From a virus, in IMG/VR virus record IMGVR_UViG_3300037200_000151, positions 1 through 39,675 of that record: 39,675 bases of DNA. One strand, given 5' to 3'. Shown piece by piece: positions 1 through 8,187 of the stretch; position 1 is the stretch's first letter, and every line of letters starts with the position of its first letter. The notes below the pieces were generated by a model. That model was not told the origin of the DNA. It saw nothing but the letters and a program-made list of their open reading frames with translations, and made no database searches. The translations under genes were made by a program, and so were the position numbers.

Positions 1-1588
1 AGTTTACGAAGACAAGCACCTTGCGATTGTTCAGATTCAGCGTCGTCGTTCCACCTACCAGCGTTGCAAGAGTCTGGTATGAGGTCGTGAGAAGAAGCTG
101 GGTTTGGTTGTTCGTCGGTGTGGCGAGAGAAAGGACGGACATCGGAGCGACCCCAAGTCTCGTCTGATCAATGAAAGCGGGTGGAATCCCGAGATAATCG
201 AAGGTCAGGAGGGTCAGGAAATTCGCGGATCCGTCTGTCACGATGCTTCCAACGCAGCGCCATGGCTTATACGGGTGATAGTAGCCAAGAAGCGAGCCCG
301 TGCTGTCATAGGGTCTTTGATCTGAGATGAACGGTTCACCATTTTGGGTCAGGTAAAGATAATAGGTTGAGGTGTCGCCAATCGTGACCCCGGTATCTAG
401 GTTCGCCGAAGCATTCCACTTCAGAGTCGTCCGGGTGAATTCAAATGAATTCCCATAGACGCTAATCCGGTTCCCCTGCCCAACCGACCAAACATCGGCA
501 GTGTCTTCCAGCTCAAGGCTGACCGTGTTTAGGTTTGAGAAAGAGCGATCGAAGTCTTTTGAGCGCGTGCCGATGACGGTCGAGCCATCCACGCAGGCCA
601 CACCGATGTAAATTCCATTGCCGTCGATGAATACGCCGCCGCTAAAAACCCTCCAGACCCCACCACTTGAAAGGTCGAGCCACCAATCCCCAGCATTGGG
701 AGAAGTCGGAGCGGTGAATGAAACGACCGGCTCGTTGTAGGTGACAGCGAGAGAATTTACGTTGGCCGGATTCGTGAAGAAAACATACGCAGCACGGCAA
801 AGCGTGATGTTGTCGGCATTGTTGATGGCAGTTCTTTTGATCGTTGTTCCCGTGTGATCGAAGAAATATCCGCGCTTGGCCTTGTCGATGCAGCCGACCG
901 TTGAATTGTAACGGCCAAAGAAATACTCGGTCGTGGATCCATCCACAATCTTCCATGCCTGATAAGAGCCATTGGCTGGAGCCGTGCCTGAAAGCGTTCC
1001 GATGAGGAGCTGCGTGCCGTTCTCCCCTTGGGTTTTTGAGGCAGCTTGGCCCGCCATCGTGGCATCGTTAACCTTGCAGGTGAAGGTCCCTGGACCCGAA
1101 AGCGTGGCAGTCAGGTTCGACGCGGCGGTGAAAATCGTGTTCTTGATATAGCCCTGAAGGTTCGTGACCGAGGCTGAAAGAAGGACTTCATTGTCGGATC
1201 CGGTATGCGGTAAAAGGAATGCAGGTTGGCCATCTGAATTGACTGCCCCCGACACAAGGCGATTGGGCGAGAAGGCCACGGCCGTTGCAAGGAGGGTGCT
1301 GAGCGATTCAAGAGAAGTGTTCGGGTTGTCGTACCAATAGGTGCCACCAACCGCTCGGCTGATCACAAAACGCAGCCGCTCTATCTCATCTGAAAGCGAA
1401 ACCCCTTGGTTTTCTGAGCCCTCAGATCCAGGATCGGTCTGGATCCGCATTTGGTTGACCGTAGCTTCATAGCCCACGATCGATTGGGGGATCATATTGT
1501 TTATGATGTTGTTGAACTCACCGTTCAAATCCGCTGACTTTAGGGTCTGATTTTTAGTCCAGACCGTGATTCTCGAAAAAAGCGACAT
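1..1588 (-). CDS. tail fibre protein, N-terminal 529 codons (continues across the window ends)
   Basis: The ORF starts at ATG 1588, behind a G-rich Shine-Dalgarno (GGGGG), and stays open to position 1. The N-terminal segment has a hydrophobic/aromatic stretch (TVWTKNQTLKSADLN) followed by EFNNIINNM, a pattern common at the virion-attached end of phage fibres. The rest is Ser/Thr/Asn/Gly-rich, predicted beta-rich sequence. The last codons here (VLVFVN) read smoothly into the open frame at 39670-39318 if the shared AGTTT ends are merged, giving one 646-residue fibre. It lies directly downstream of the nozzle gene on the same strand, as expected for a fibre attached to a short tail. The receptor and any enzymatic domain are not recognisable. 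An ATG at 1592 is in another frame and stops quickly. Confidence 0.8.
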   Translation of the reverse strand, partial: MSLFSRITVWTKNQTLKSADLNGEFNNIINNMIPQSIVGYEATVNQMRIQTDPGSEGSENQGVSLSDEIERLRFVISRAVGGTYWYDNPNTSLESLSTLLATAVAFSPNRLVSGAVNSDGQPAFLLPHTGSDNEVLLSASVTNLQGYIKNTIFTAASNLTATLSGPGTFTCKVNDATMAGQAASKTQGENGTQLLIGTLSGTAPANGSYQAWKIVDGSTTEYFFGRYNSTVGCIDKAKRGYFFDHTGTTIKRTAINNADNITLCRAAYVFFTNPANVNSLAVTYNEPVVSFTAPTSPNAGDWWLDLSSGGVWRVFSGGVFIDGNGIYIGVACVDGSTVIGTRSKDFDRSFSNLNTVSLELEDTADVWSVGQGNRISVYGNSFEFTRTTLKWNASANLDTGVTIGDTSTYYLYLTQNGEPFISDQRPYDSTGSLLGYYHPYKPWRCVGSIVTDGSANFLTLLTFDYLGIPPAFIDQTRLGVAPMSVLSLATPTNNQTQLLLTTSYQTLATLVGGTTTLNLNNRKVLVFVN

Positions 1589-1596
1589 TCATCCCC

Positions 1597-3204
1597 CTAC
1601 TTGCTGTCCTGCATCCCGGACATCTTATACCAAACCCGGAGCTTCGTTATTTTGAAAGTGTGTCCAGGCGTGTCGTCATAAAAACGGAAGGAGACTCGTT
1701 TCCCTAAGCCCTGGACCGGAAACAATGAAGTGACCTCGACCTCGGCCTCAGTCGTGCCAACATCAAGCACCATGCCAATATCGAGGTCACTCCGCCCTCC
1801 CACCTCGATCTGCCCCTTTTTGTGGTGCTTGCCATCGAGGTAAATATCAAAATTTATATTCCACTTTCCGCAGGGAACATACATGAGCTGAACGAATTCC
1901 CAGTTCTTGTTCGCATCTCCGAACGCAGGATTGCCCTGGGCAAGGTCAAAGTGCGGGGTCTGGAATTCATATTCATAGCCGTTTTCGACCGACTGATCGA
2001 TGGATCCAATCCAGGCGTTCGGCGAATCCATGAAGTAAAAATAGCCATCGTTGGCGCCATAAAACGGCCGCTCAACCCCCGTGATGTCCTTGCGAAGGAA
2101 AAGGCAGTTGGGCTGAACCGTGTCGCGCCAACATATCTTTGGGCTTGAGGCATTGGAGAAGTCGATCCCAAGGATCCAGTCATTTTGGATTGAGGTTCTT
2201 CCCCTGAAAACGAAATAGGCGATCTGCTTTTCAGCGAAGTAAATGCCCTGACGAATCCCTCGGCCCTCTTGAAGGATGAAATCCCTGACGAATTGCTTTA
2301 CGCGGAGCTGCGCGAAGATATCAGATGCCGTTACGTCGCCCGTGGCGTTTGTGGCCTGGAGGGACATGATGCCGCCATACTCAGTCGCCACGTAGGTATC
2401 GTTGAAGACTGGGACCGCGCAGCGGCCGCCCGGCGCTCCAAATGAACCCGTGACCTTCTGGAAATACCAATTCTGAGCAGAGGGATCCGTGTCGACGAGC
2501 GAGTAAAGCCCGCGAGGATACTTCAGGGCAAAGAGCTTCGTCCGGAAGACAAAGAGACAAGACACGCGCTCGCTTTCCCCTGGATACACGGAATAGGGGA
2601 GCGGGAAGCTTGCGAAGTCTTCATGATCGAGCGCCGACGAGGCATAAATATTGTGGCTATTGCGCAGGAACACAAAGAACATTCCCCGAAAGATCACCCC
2701 ATCAAGAGGCTGATTCGTTCCCGAGAAGTCACCGACCGGGTTTGAAATGTTATTTCTGACCGTGGAGTCAGATTCAATCGACTGGATGGGGTCATAGCCC
2801 GTCATCACAAAGATCTTCCGAGGATTGTTTCCCTGTTCGGCACCCCCCGTGACGAAGTTTCCAAACTGGCTCGTATTGAGCGTCAATGGAGCGCCGGTGC
2901 CTGGGGTTATCAGTCCTTGCACTTCCGGGTTGGTGTATCGATAAACGTTTCCGTCGAGCCCCAGTGCGATCAGCCGTTGGGTTTGATCGTCTGGCCACCA
3001 ATCAAGCCCGGCGCGAATTCCAACTCCAAGAGGCGACGAATTCCAGCGCATGGCGCCGACAGCTTTTTCGATCGCACCATTTTGATAATTGACGTTTCGA
3101 GCCCTGATCAGGTTTCCAGCCTGGAGGGCTGAATCGGGGTCATCGGTTTCAAGCCCGTTGATCCCGAGGGGAAGCTCGACAATCTGTCCATTGTATTGCG
3201 GCAT
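1597..3204 (-). CDS. tail nozzle protein (gp12/tail tubular protein B-like)
   Basis: This 535-residue protein starts with MPQYNGQIVELPLGINGLETDDPDSAL, then a long beta-rich body with repeated short beta elements (ALGLDGNVYRYT, GVIFRGMFFVF, ANDGYFYF). That pattern fits the beta-propeller-like nozzle proteins of podoviruses. It would form the distal end of the short tail tube and gate DNA exit. Its ATG overlaps the TGA of the adaptor gene (TGATG), implying translational coupling, and the fibre gene follows after 8 bp. The adaptor-nozzle-fibre order is the usual podovirus arrangement and is the main support, because similarity in this family is low. Length is smaller than T7 gp12 (about 790 aa) but within the range of P22/N4-type nozzle or stabilisation proteins. 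Confidence 0.6.
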   Translation of the reverse strand: MPQYNGQIVELPLGINGLETDDPDSALQAGNLIRARNVNYQNGAIEKAVGAMRWNSSPLGVGIRAGLDWWPDDQTQRLIALGLDGNVYRYTNPEVQGLITPGTGAPLTLNTSQFGNFVTGGAEQGNNPRKIFVMTGYDPIQSIESDSTVRNNISNPVGDFSGTNQPLDGVIFRGMFFVFLRNSHNIYASSALDHEDFASFPLPYSVYPGESERVSCLFVFRTKLFALKYPRGLYSLVDTDPSAQNWYFQKVTGSFGAPGGRCAVPVFNDTYVATEYGGIMSLQATNATGDVTASDIFAQLRVKQFVRDFILQEGRGIRQGIYFAEKQIAYFVFRGRTSIQNDWILGIDFSNASSPKICWRDTVQPNCLFLRKDITGVERPFYGANDGYFYFMDSPNAWIGSIDQSVENGYEYEFQTPHFDLAQGNPAFGDANKNWEFVQLMYVPCGKWNINFDIYLDGKHHKKGQIEVGGRSDLDIGMVLDVGTTEAEVEVTSLFPVQGLGKRVSFRFYDDTPGHTFKITKLRVWYKMSGMQDSK

Positions 3205-4175
3205 CAGTAGACTCCGCGATATCGATTCCGTCCGAGTTTGTCTTCCCGAGGCACCAAGGTTCCGCGTTGCCTATTGGCTTGAGTGATCTGACGAGCCCCT
3301 TCATTCTGCATTGCAACGATCATCTTTCGGGTCAGCTCAAAGAATTTGTCCGTGTCCTGGAGCTGCTTTTCTTGGCAGAGATAATAGGCCGTTGCGTACT
3401 CAAGCACCACACGCTTTTGCTTTGGAATGATCGGAATCGAATTCTGAGAGTCGATGAGATCGGTCGGCACGGGAATATAGTCCATGTCGATCTTGATCGG
3501 AATGTGGGTCCATTTGTTGAACCGGATCAGATACTCGGTCTCGCTTCGGTAAACGTCTGCGTAGCGGTCAGGAGTCCCGCTCACGAGCCGAATGATCGGC
3601 CATTTCTCGTCCATGGTATCGATGTCGATGGCGTAAATCTTGCCATCAGTATCGTCATCGAAGCTGTTGGATTGATAAATCCTGAAGGGTGCGCATAGAC
3701 GAAGGATATTCGTCGGGAGCGAGTAAATCATGTGATAGCAAGCGCAGCTCTGACCATTCTCTGAGTAAACGGCGAACGGAGCCTCAATAGTGGCGGTCGC
3801 GTCTCCCGCATTGTGAGCCGTGATTTTATAATAATCGTAGGTGCCTTCAGATTTGAAAAGCCAATCCTTGAGGCTCCCGATCGATGAAGCCGGCGGAGTC
3901 ACGAAGGTGATTGTTTCCGATCCTTGAGTTGTGTTTACCGAACTCCAGAAAGGGGGCTGCATGATGACGCTAATTGGATATCGCGATCTGGCCCATGCCC
4001 ACGGATCTCCGATGTCGCCACCCGAAAAATGTGAGCCGCCTGACAAAATATCAATATAGGCGTTGTTTAAGAATTTTAGCGCCAGCTCCTGATAAACCGA
4101 GGTGCCGTCAGTCTTCTCGCCGGCCTTTTGAAGTGCGCCCTTGAGGATGTCGGCTGCCGAATAACTTGAAGCCAT
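3204..4175 (-). CDS. head-tail adaptor protein (gp11/tail tubular protein A-like)
   Basis: The protein has 323 residues with an N-terminal helical segment (AADILKGALQKAGEK, LALKFLNNAYIDIL), a central beta insertion, and a C-terminal helical part (KRVVLEYATAYYLC, DKFFELTRKMIVAM). Podovirus adaptor proteins that form the ring below the portal have this helix-insert-helix plan, in which the C-terminal helices pack on the portal. Near the C-terminus it becomes basic (RQRGTLVPREDKLGRNRYRG). The start is ATG 4175 behind AAAGAAAGGATGG. It is immediately upstream of the nozzle gene. A gp4/gp11-like role is inferred from architecture and neighbours rather than from a diagnostic motif. Confidence 0.6.
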   Translation of the reverse strand: MASSYSAADILKGALQKAGEKTDGTSVYQELALKFLNNAYIDILSGGSHFSGGDIGDPWAWARSRYPISVIMQPPFWSSVNTTQGSETITFVTPPASSIGSLKDWLFKSEGTYDYYKITAHNAGDATATIEAPFAVYSENGQSCACYHMIYSLPTNILRLCAPFRIYQSNSFDDDTDGKIYAIDIDTMDEKWPIIRLVSGTPDRYADVYRSETEYLIRFNKWTHIPIKIDMDYIPVPTDLIDSQNSIPIIPKQKRVVLEYATAYYLCQEKQLQDTDKFFELTRKMIVAMQNEGARQITQANRQRGTLVPREDKLGRNRYRGVY

Positions 4176-4193
4176 TGGCCATCCTTTCTTGGG

Positions 4194-4934
4194 CTAGAGT
4201 GTCGAATAGGAAATAGTCATTCCATTCGCCGCTGCGGCTCCTCCGAAGTAGGGCATAATTCCTTCGCCGCCTTCGAGGATGTAGGGATGGAGGTAATCGA
4301 ACTCAAGCGACACGCCAGTGTTGTTTGCGATTGAGGCGTAATATTCAAGAAAAGCCCCCGCCCAAAGGTTGTTGACGATGATGGATGCTCCAGGAAGAGT
4401 CGTGGCTTTGACACGAATTGAATAGAGGTTCGATGAAAGTCCGGCAGGCCCACCAGCAACCCAGTCAACAGGAGGAAGGAAAGCAGTAACGATAGTTCCT
4501 GTTGAGGTGTACACTGGAACTGCGATCGTAGTGAGCGAACTCCATGCCGTGCCATTCCAATATTCATAGGTGTAAACCCCCGAGGATCCGTCTTGCGTGA
4601 TGGTAAATCCAAACAAGCCGGACTTATATTTCGATTGAATTACAAAGCCGTTTCCGATTGTTCCAGATGCATTGAAGATCGTGGCGGGATTCGATCCTGC
4701 CAACGGAGGAGGAAGAACAGCCGAATAGGTTGAGCTTCCGTCGTAGGTGTAAAGAGAAAAGCTTGCCGAAGAAAAGAGCTTTGCGATACCAACATCAACC
4801 GCAGATCCGGATCTGTTAAAAGCCCGAACCATGTTCAACGCGAGCTGAAGAGTGTTCGGAGCCATTAAGGCCGCAACGCCAGAAATATCCGGGTAGGCCG
4901 TAACTAAAACCTGGGTCGGTTGGTAAATATTCAT
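4194..4934 (-). CDS. putative virion structural protein
   Basis: This is a 246-residue Ala/Ser/Thr/Gly-rich, beta-type protein with no diagnostic catalytic motif. It contains a module around YEYWNGTAWSSL, a sequence style often seen in phage tail and decoration proteins. The position between a small conserved phage gene and the adaptor makes a head-decoration or tail-associated role likely. ATG 4934 overlaps the preceding stop by four bases (ATGA), so the two are translationally coupled. No signal peptide or transmembrane segment is visible. The function is not established. Confidence 0.7.
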   Translation of the reverse strand: MNIYQPTQVLVTAYPDISGVAALMAPNTLQLALNMVRAFNRSGSAVDVGIAKLFSSASFSLYTYDGSSTYSAVLPPPLAGSNPATIFNASGTIGNGFVIQSKYKSGLFGFTITQDGSSGVYTYEYWNGTAWSSLTTIAVPVYTSTGTIVTAFLPPVDWVAGGPAGLSSNLYSIRVKATTLPGASIIVNNLWAGAFLEYYASIANNTGVSLEFDYLHPYILEGGEGIMPYFGGAAAANGMTISYSTL

Positions 4935-5161
4935 TTCTCTTCACCCTTGGCAGAAGCTTTTTTTTGAGACGAAGGAGGGGTTTCTTGAACCTGAACCCGA
5001 TGGACCCGATCTCCATTTGCATGGAACTCGACCCCGTCGCGCTCGAACCGATAGCCATTCTCCTTTGAAATGTGCAACACATAGGGATTTGCCCTCATGA
5101 TCTTGCCTGTTTTTGCATCCCTATGGTGAACACGCAGGTCAAATGACTTTCTTTCTTCCAC
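4931..5161 (-). CDS. small conserved phage head-region protein
   Basis: The protein has 76 residues, starting at GTG 5161 behind GAGGGG. The middle reads YVLHISKENGYRFERDGVEFHANGDRV. This resembles small phage proteins found near coat genes that have an HIS/HVS...G...FERDG...NG pattern. The C-terminus is a Lys/Glu/Ser-rich tail (SSQKKASAKGEEK), probably disordered. It overlaps the next structural gene by ATGA. Its function is unknown; a head-assembly or minor structural role is inferred only from position. Confidence 0.6.
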   Translation of the reverse strand: MEERKSFDLRVHHRDAKTGKIMRANPYVLHISKENGYRFERDGVEFHANGDRVHRVQVQETPPSSQKKASAKGEEK

Positions 5162-5182
5162 GAACCCCTCCCTTGGTTTCCT

Positions 5183-5671
5183 CTACCAGCCGATGATCTC
5201 GGCCTTTAAAGTTGTAGCAGGAACCGCGAACCCTGTCGCAAATTCAGAAAGATCCGCTGCCGCAGCCTGTTGTACGCCGCCATTGGCGCCACCACCGGCC
5301 ACGGTAATGTCAGACCCTGTATTTGCTCCCAGAAGATTCGTTCCCGCATTCACTCGTGTCGTCGTGCCATCCACCACAGACGCATTCTTTAAAAGAAGCG
5401 AGTGCGAGTGAGCAGCCGAATTAAACAAGCGAAGTTTTTGATTGGTGTAGTCGAATTCTGCGTGGATACCTGCTCCAGCCGAATCGTAAACCACGACACT
5501 CTCAAGATTGACCGGACAGCCGAAAGCACCCCCAAGAATAGGGATGCCTCCAGCGGGATAGGTTAAGGTCCCATTGCCGAATGCAATCTGAACCTTGTTG
5601 TGTTTTCTTGCCTCAATACGGCGTTGCTGAATCAGCGTCACCGTGACGTTCGAGGCGACAAGTGCTGTCAT
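5183..5671 (-). CDS. putative head decoration/structural protein
   Basis: This 162-residue protein begins MTALVASNVTVTLIQQRR, starting at ATG 5671 behind GGGAGGG. It is rich in beta-forming and small residues. A histidine-containing stretch, SAAHSHSLLLKNA, is followed by a Gly-rich segment (ITVAGGGANGGV), as in several phage decoration or tail-associated proteins with HxH metal-site motifs. It lies two genes downstream of the coat gene in the same operon. The exact role is unknown, and a decoration protein is the most economical guess. Confidence 0.6.
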   Translation of the reverse strand: MTALVASNVTVTLIQQRRIEARKHNKVQIAFGNGTLTYPAGGIPILGGAFGCPVNLESVVVYDSAGAGIHAEFDYTNQKLRLFNSAAHSHSLLLKNASVVDGTTTRVNAGTNLLGANTGSDITVAGGGANGGVQQAAAADLSEFATGFAVPATTLKAEIIGW

Positions 5672-5696
5672 CTTTCAGGCCCTCCCTTTGCCTAAA

Positions 5697-6149
5697 TTAG
5701 GCGCTTAGGACCATGTTTGAAGAATCATCAGCCGATTCCGGAACGTCATCCAATTCAAAGCCGATAAGAGCTGCGCCAGCGGCGGAGCTTCCATCGACAG
5801 CTTGAGTTGAATGATCGAGCGCGATCTCGGTTCCCGGAACCAATTCAACGGGGCTGATGTCCTTATAGAGGACCGATCCAACTCCCTGAAGGTTCGGGAA
5901 GCTGAGGGTTCCGATCAGCACTTGACCGCTGGACGAGCCAGGAGTCGGACGCGCATAAATCGAAACTACCGGAGGCGTGACAGAAGCAGCGACCGCAGTC
6001 GTCACGCATCCCAAGAGACGCGATAACTGACATTTGCGCATGACGATATAGCTACCGTAAAACGCAGCGGCCGAAGCCAAGTTGCGAGGAGCAACAGTCG
6101 CGGTGTTGTTAATCGCGACTGCTGCGTGAAGAAGTTTACTTGTGTACAT
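5697..6149 (-). CDS. putative virion structural protein downstream of coat gene
   Basis: The protein has 150 residues, starting at ATG 6149 behind GAGAGGGG. It is an Ala/Ser/Val-rich beta-type protein without membrane segments beyond mild hydrophobicity near the N-terminus (LLHAAVAINNTATVAPRNL). It ends in an acidic, flexible tail (ELDDVPESADDSSN). It sits 27 bp after the major capsid gene, where cement or decoration proteins are frequently encoded. No family motif is recognisable, so the assignment rests on context. Confidence 0.6.
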   Translation of the reverse strand: MYTSKLLHAAVAINNTATVAPRNLASAAAFYGSYIVMRKCQLSRLLGCVTTAVAASVTPPVVSIYARPTPGSSSGQVLIGTLSFPNLQGVGSVLYKDISPVELVPGTEIALDHSTQAVDGSSAAGAALIGFELDDVPESADDSSNMVLSA

Positions 6150-6176
6150 TTTTTAATCCCCTCTCTTTCTTTTCTA

Positions 6177-7127
6177 TTAGGTGCTCGTGAAGTGAACGAC
6201 TCGGGCTTCACCAGGGTTTGCGGAATCAGCCCAGATCTGACCGAATTCCAAAATGCCGTACCAAGCCACCGACCGCGAACGGCCGAAGTCTTGGGGAATG
6301 GCTGCGCGAAGTTCAGGATCTTCAGCCGAGACGATTGCGACCGCGTCTGCTCCGAAGAACACTGCTTCACCGACCACACCGTTCAATCCGAGAGAACCGG
6401 AAAGGGCGCTAAGGTGATTGATTTCGATGAACCGAACGGACTCGAAACGACCGATTTCCGAATTGTATTTAGCTTCGGGATCGGTGTATCGGTGCCAAGG
6501 TTCCCAACCTGGATCCTGCATGATCCCTCGTTTGCCTTTCGTCGAGACGAGGCAAATATAATCGTCACCTTCATAAGCCGGAATGACGAGGTTCGAGAAC
6601 ATGTAATCGCGAATTTGCTCAACATGATAGGTGTTGAGGTTGGCGACTGCTTGACCAGAAGGAGTTCCATTGGTCGAAATCGACAAGGACGAAACGCCCG
6701 TTGCGACCGCTTTGATTTGCCCGGTCTTGAATGCGGCCGAAGCAGCATTGTCGAGAACGAGTTTCATTTGGTCTTTCAGGGTGCGTTGGATGATATTTTC
6801 AAGATCGAACTTGGAAAGATCTTTTGCCAAGCTCGTATAGGGAACCGACCGACCCCATTCAGAGACGGTGATCGCGATCGTGGTGATCACGAGATCGTCT
6901 TGCGGGATTTGTTGGTTCTCGGTGATTCTGCCATCAGACGGAACAGCGAGGTTAGAAACGCGGGTGATCGTGATCGATTCACCGGCATTCTTGCCATAGC
7001 CAGGTTCCGGAGAGACAAATTGCATGAATTTTGTTTCAGCAATTGCCGCTTGACGGAGCTGGGTGCTCATCGCGTGGCTTTTGTAGACCCCAGTCGGGGC
7101 GTCGTACGACCATGTAAACTGACTCAT
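6177..7127 (-). CDS. major capsid protein, N4-gp56-like (HK97 fold)
   Basis: This 316-residue protein starts at ATG 7127 behind AGGGAGG. Sequence features fit the N4-gp56 family of coat proteins. The N-terminal region includes FMQFVSPEPGYGKNAGESITITRVSNL, followed by VSEWGRSVPYTSLAKDLSKFDLE. The central segment contains VEQIRDYMFSNLVIPAYEGDDYICLVS, and the C-terminus has VVGEAVFFGADAVAIVSAEDPELRA and WYGILEFGQIW. The scaffold-coat order directly upstream supports the call. Length is near the lower end for the family (N4 gp56 is about 400 aa), so peripheral domains may be reduced. A large antisense ORF (6126-7130) covers the gene and is a shadow. Confidence 0.85.
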   Translation of the reverse strand: MSQFTWSYDAPTGVYKSHAMSTQLRQAAIAETKFMQFVSPEPGYGKNAGESITITRVSNLAVPSDGRITENQQIPQDDLVITTIAITVSEWGRSVPYTSLAKDLSKFDLENIIQRTLKDQMKLVLDNAASAAFKTGQIKAVATGVSSLSISTNGTPSGQAVANLNTYHVEQIRDYMFSNLVIPAYEGDDYICLVSTKGKRGIMQDPGWEPWHRYTDPEAKYNSEIGRFESVRFIEINHLSALSGSLGLNGVVGEAVFFGADAVAIVSAEDPELRAAIPQDFGRSRSVAWYGILEFGQIWADSANPGEARVVHFTST

Positions 7128-7150
7128 TGATTTGCCTCCCTATGAAATCC

Positions 7151-7921
7151 TCAGTGACGATTGCGTCGCTGGAACTTCTTTATCTGCGCCACGAACGACT
7201 CGGGCTCCCCTTGAGCCACCGCTATCGGCGGAGCACTTGCTCCAGATGCGGGTAAAGACGAGGCTGACGTCGGAGTTAATTCTTTGCGGGTGCCCGAAGG
7301 CGTTCGGATCTTTTCTACGAGTGCCCTTGTTTCCCCCGCTAAAATCTTCTCAGACTCAGCAAGTGGGAGGTTGGCGATCTCCGCCCACTTTTCCTTCACT
7401 ATTGATTTTACGATGCGATCAGCATTTTGCAAGTCTGGGTTTCTTTCATAGAACCCTTTCCAGAAAATTTGTTCTTGCTCTTTGGCGCCTAATTCGCGCA
7501 TGACATCGTCTCGCGCTTGCTGACGAAGCATCGAAACGGCCTTCTTTGGATCGGTAAAAAGAAGCTCATCAACGGCAGGACCTTCAATCTTTGGAGGTAC
7601 TTGCACCTGTTGGGTGTTCAGCGTGTTGGTATTTTGACCTGGCTTTTGAAGTCTTTCTGCGGCGAGTCTGGATTCGACAACTTGTCGCTCCATCTCCTTC
7701 GTGTATTCCGCCAAATCTTCGGCGGTGTGAAATTCCCTGCCGAACGTTTTGTAGATGGGTTTTGCTGCCGGCGTGCCTTCAGCGGGCGGAGTTTGAACTG
7801 GCGCCCCTGGATCACCTTCCATACCTGGCCCTCCTGCGGAGGCTGCTGCCTCTTGACGATATTGCTCCTGAAGAACTGCTGGATCTGTACCTTCCATTAA
7901 ATTTGGTGCGGCGGTCGCCAT
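7151..7921 (-). CDS. capsid scaffolding protein
   Basis: The 256-residue protein has a Pro/Gly/Ala-rich, probably disordered N-terminus (about 1-55). A helical charged middle follows, including KEMERQVVESRLAAERLQK and ARDDVMRELGAKEQEQI. A short basic C-terminal helix ends it (FVAQIKKFQRRNRH). An acidic helical body with a basic coat-binding C-terminus is typical of podovirus scaffolds, and it lies immediately upstream of the coat gene. ATG 7921 overlaps the stop of the preceding gene (TAATG) behind GAGGAGGGG. The call rests on composition, architecture and position. Confidence 0.75.
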   Translation of the reverse strand: MATAAPNLMEGTDPAVLQEQYRQEAAASAGGPGMEGDPGAPVQTPPAEGTPAAKPIYKTFGREFHTAEDLAEYTKEMERQVVESRLAAERLQKPGQNTNTLNTQQVQVPPKIEGPAVDELLFTDPKKAVSMLRQQARDDVMRELGAKEQEQIFWKGFYERNPDLQNADRIVKSIVKEKWAEIANLPLAESEKILAGETRALVEKIRTPSGTRKELTPTSASSLPASGASAPPIAVAQGEPESFVAQIKKFQRRNRH

Positions 7922-8187
7922 TAAACACTCCCCTCCTCATGCATTCTTTTTTCAATCTTAGCTGCCCCTCGAACTCGCGAGTTAAGCGTTTCCCCGAGAT
8001 CCTCTATAGCACAGAGTTCGGCGACTAACGCCGACAGCTTCATGTGATCGAGGTTTCCCTCGCGGTAAAGCATCTTCATTTTCTGCATCACACGCTTTTC
8101 ATGCTCCGAAAAAATCGGACGAAGATGTTGGAGCAGTGCGTGAGAAACTTGCCCCGATGCCGCGACAATAGCCTCGTTCTCGGTCAT
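7921..8187 (-). CDS. small helical protein between portal and scaffold
   Basis: This is an 88-residue, highly helical protein (HALLQHLRPIFSEHEKRVMQKMKMLYREGN, KLSALVAELCAIEDL) with mixed charge and no membrane segment. Its ATG directly follows the portal stop codon, and its TAA overlaps the scaffold start, so translation of the three genes is probably coupled. Small genes between portal and scaffold occur in many podoviruses. I do not recognise a family. An assembly-accessory role is only inferred from position. Confidence 0.7.
   Translation of the reverse strand: MTENEAIVAASGQVSHALLQHLRPIFSEHEKRVMQKMKMLYREGNLDHMKLSALVAELCAIEDLGETLNSRVRGAAKIEKRMHEEGSV

Noticed and set aside
6126-7130. 334-codon open frame antisense to the coat gene
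   Set aside because: It mirrors the coat ORF almost exactly, has no ribosome site, is rich in Arg/Asp/Phe, and shows no protein-like pattern. It is a shadow of codon bias.
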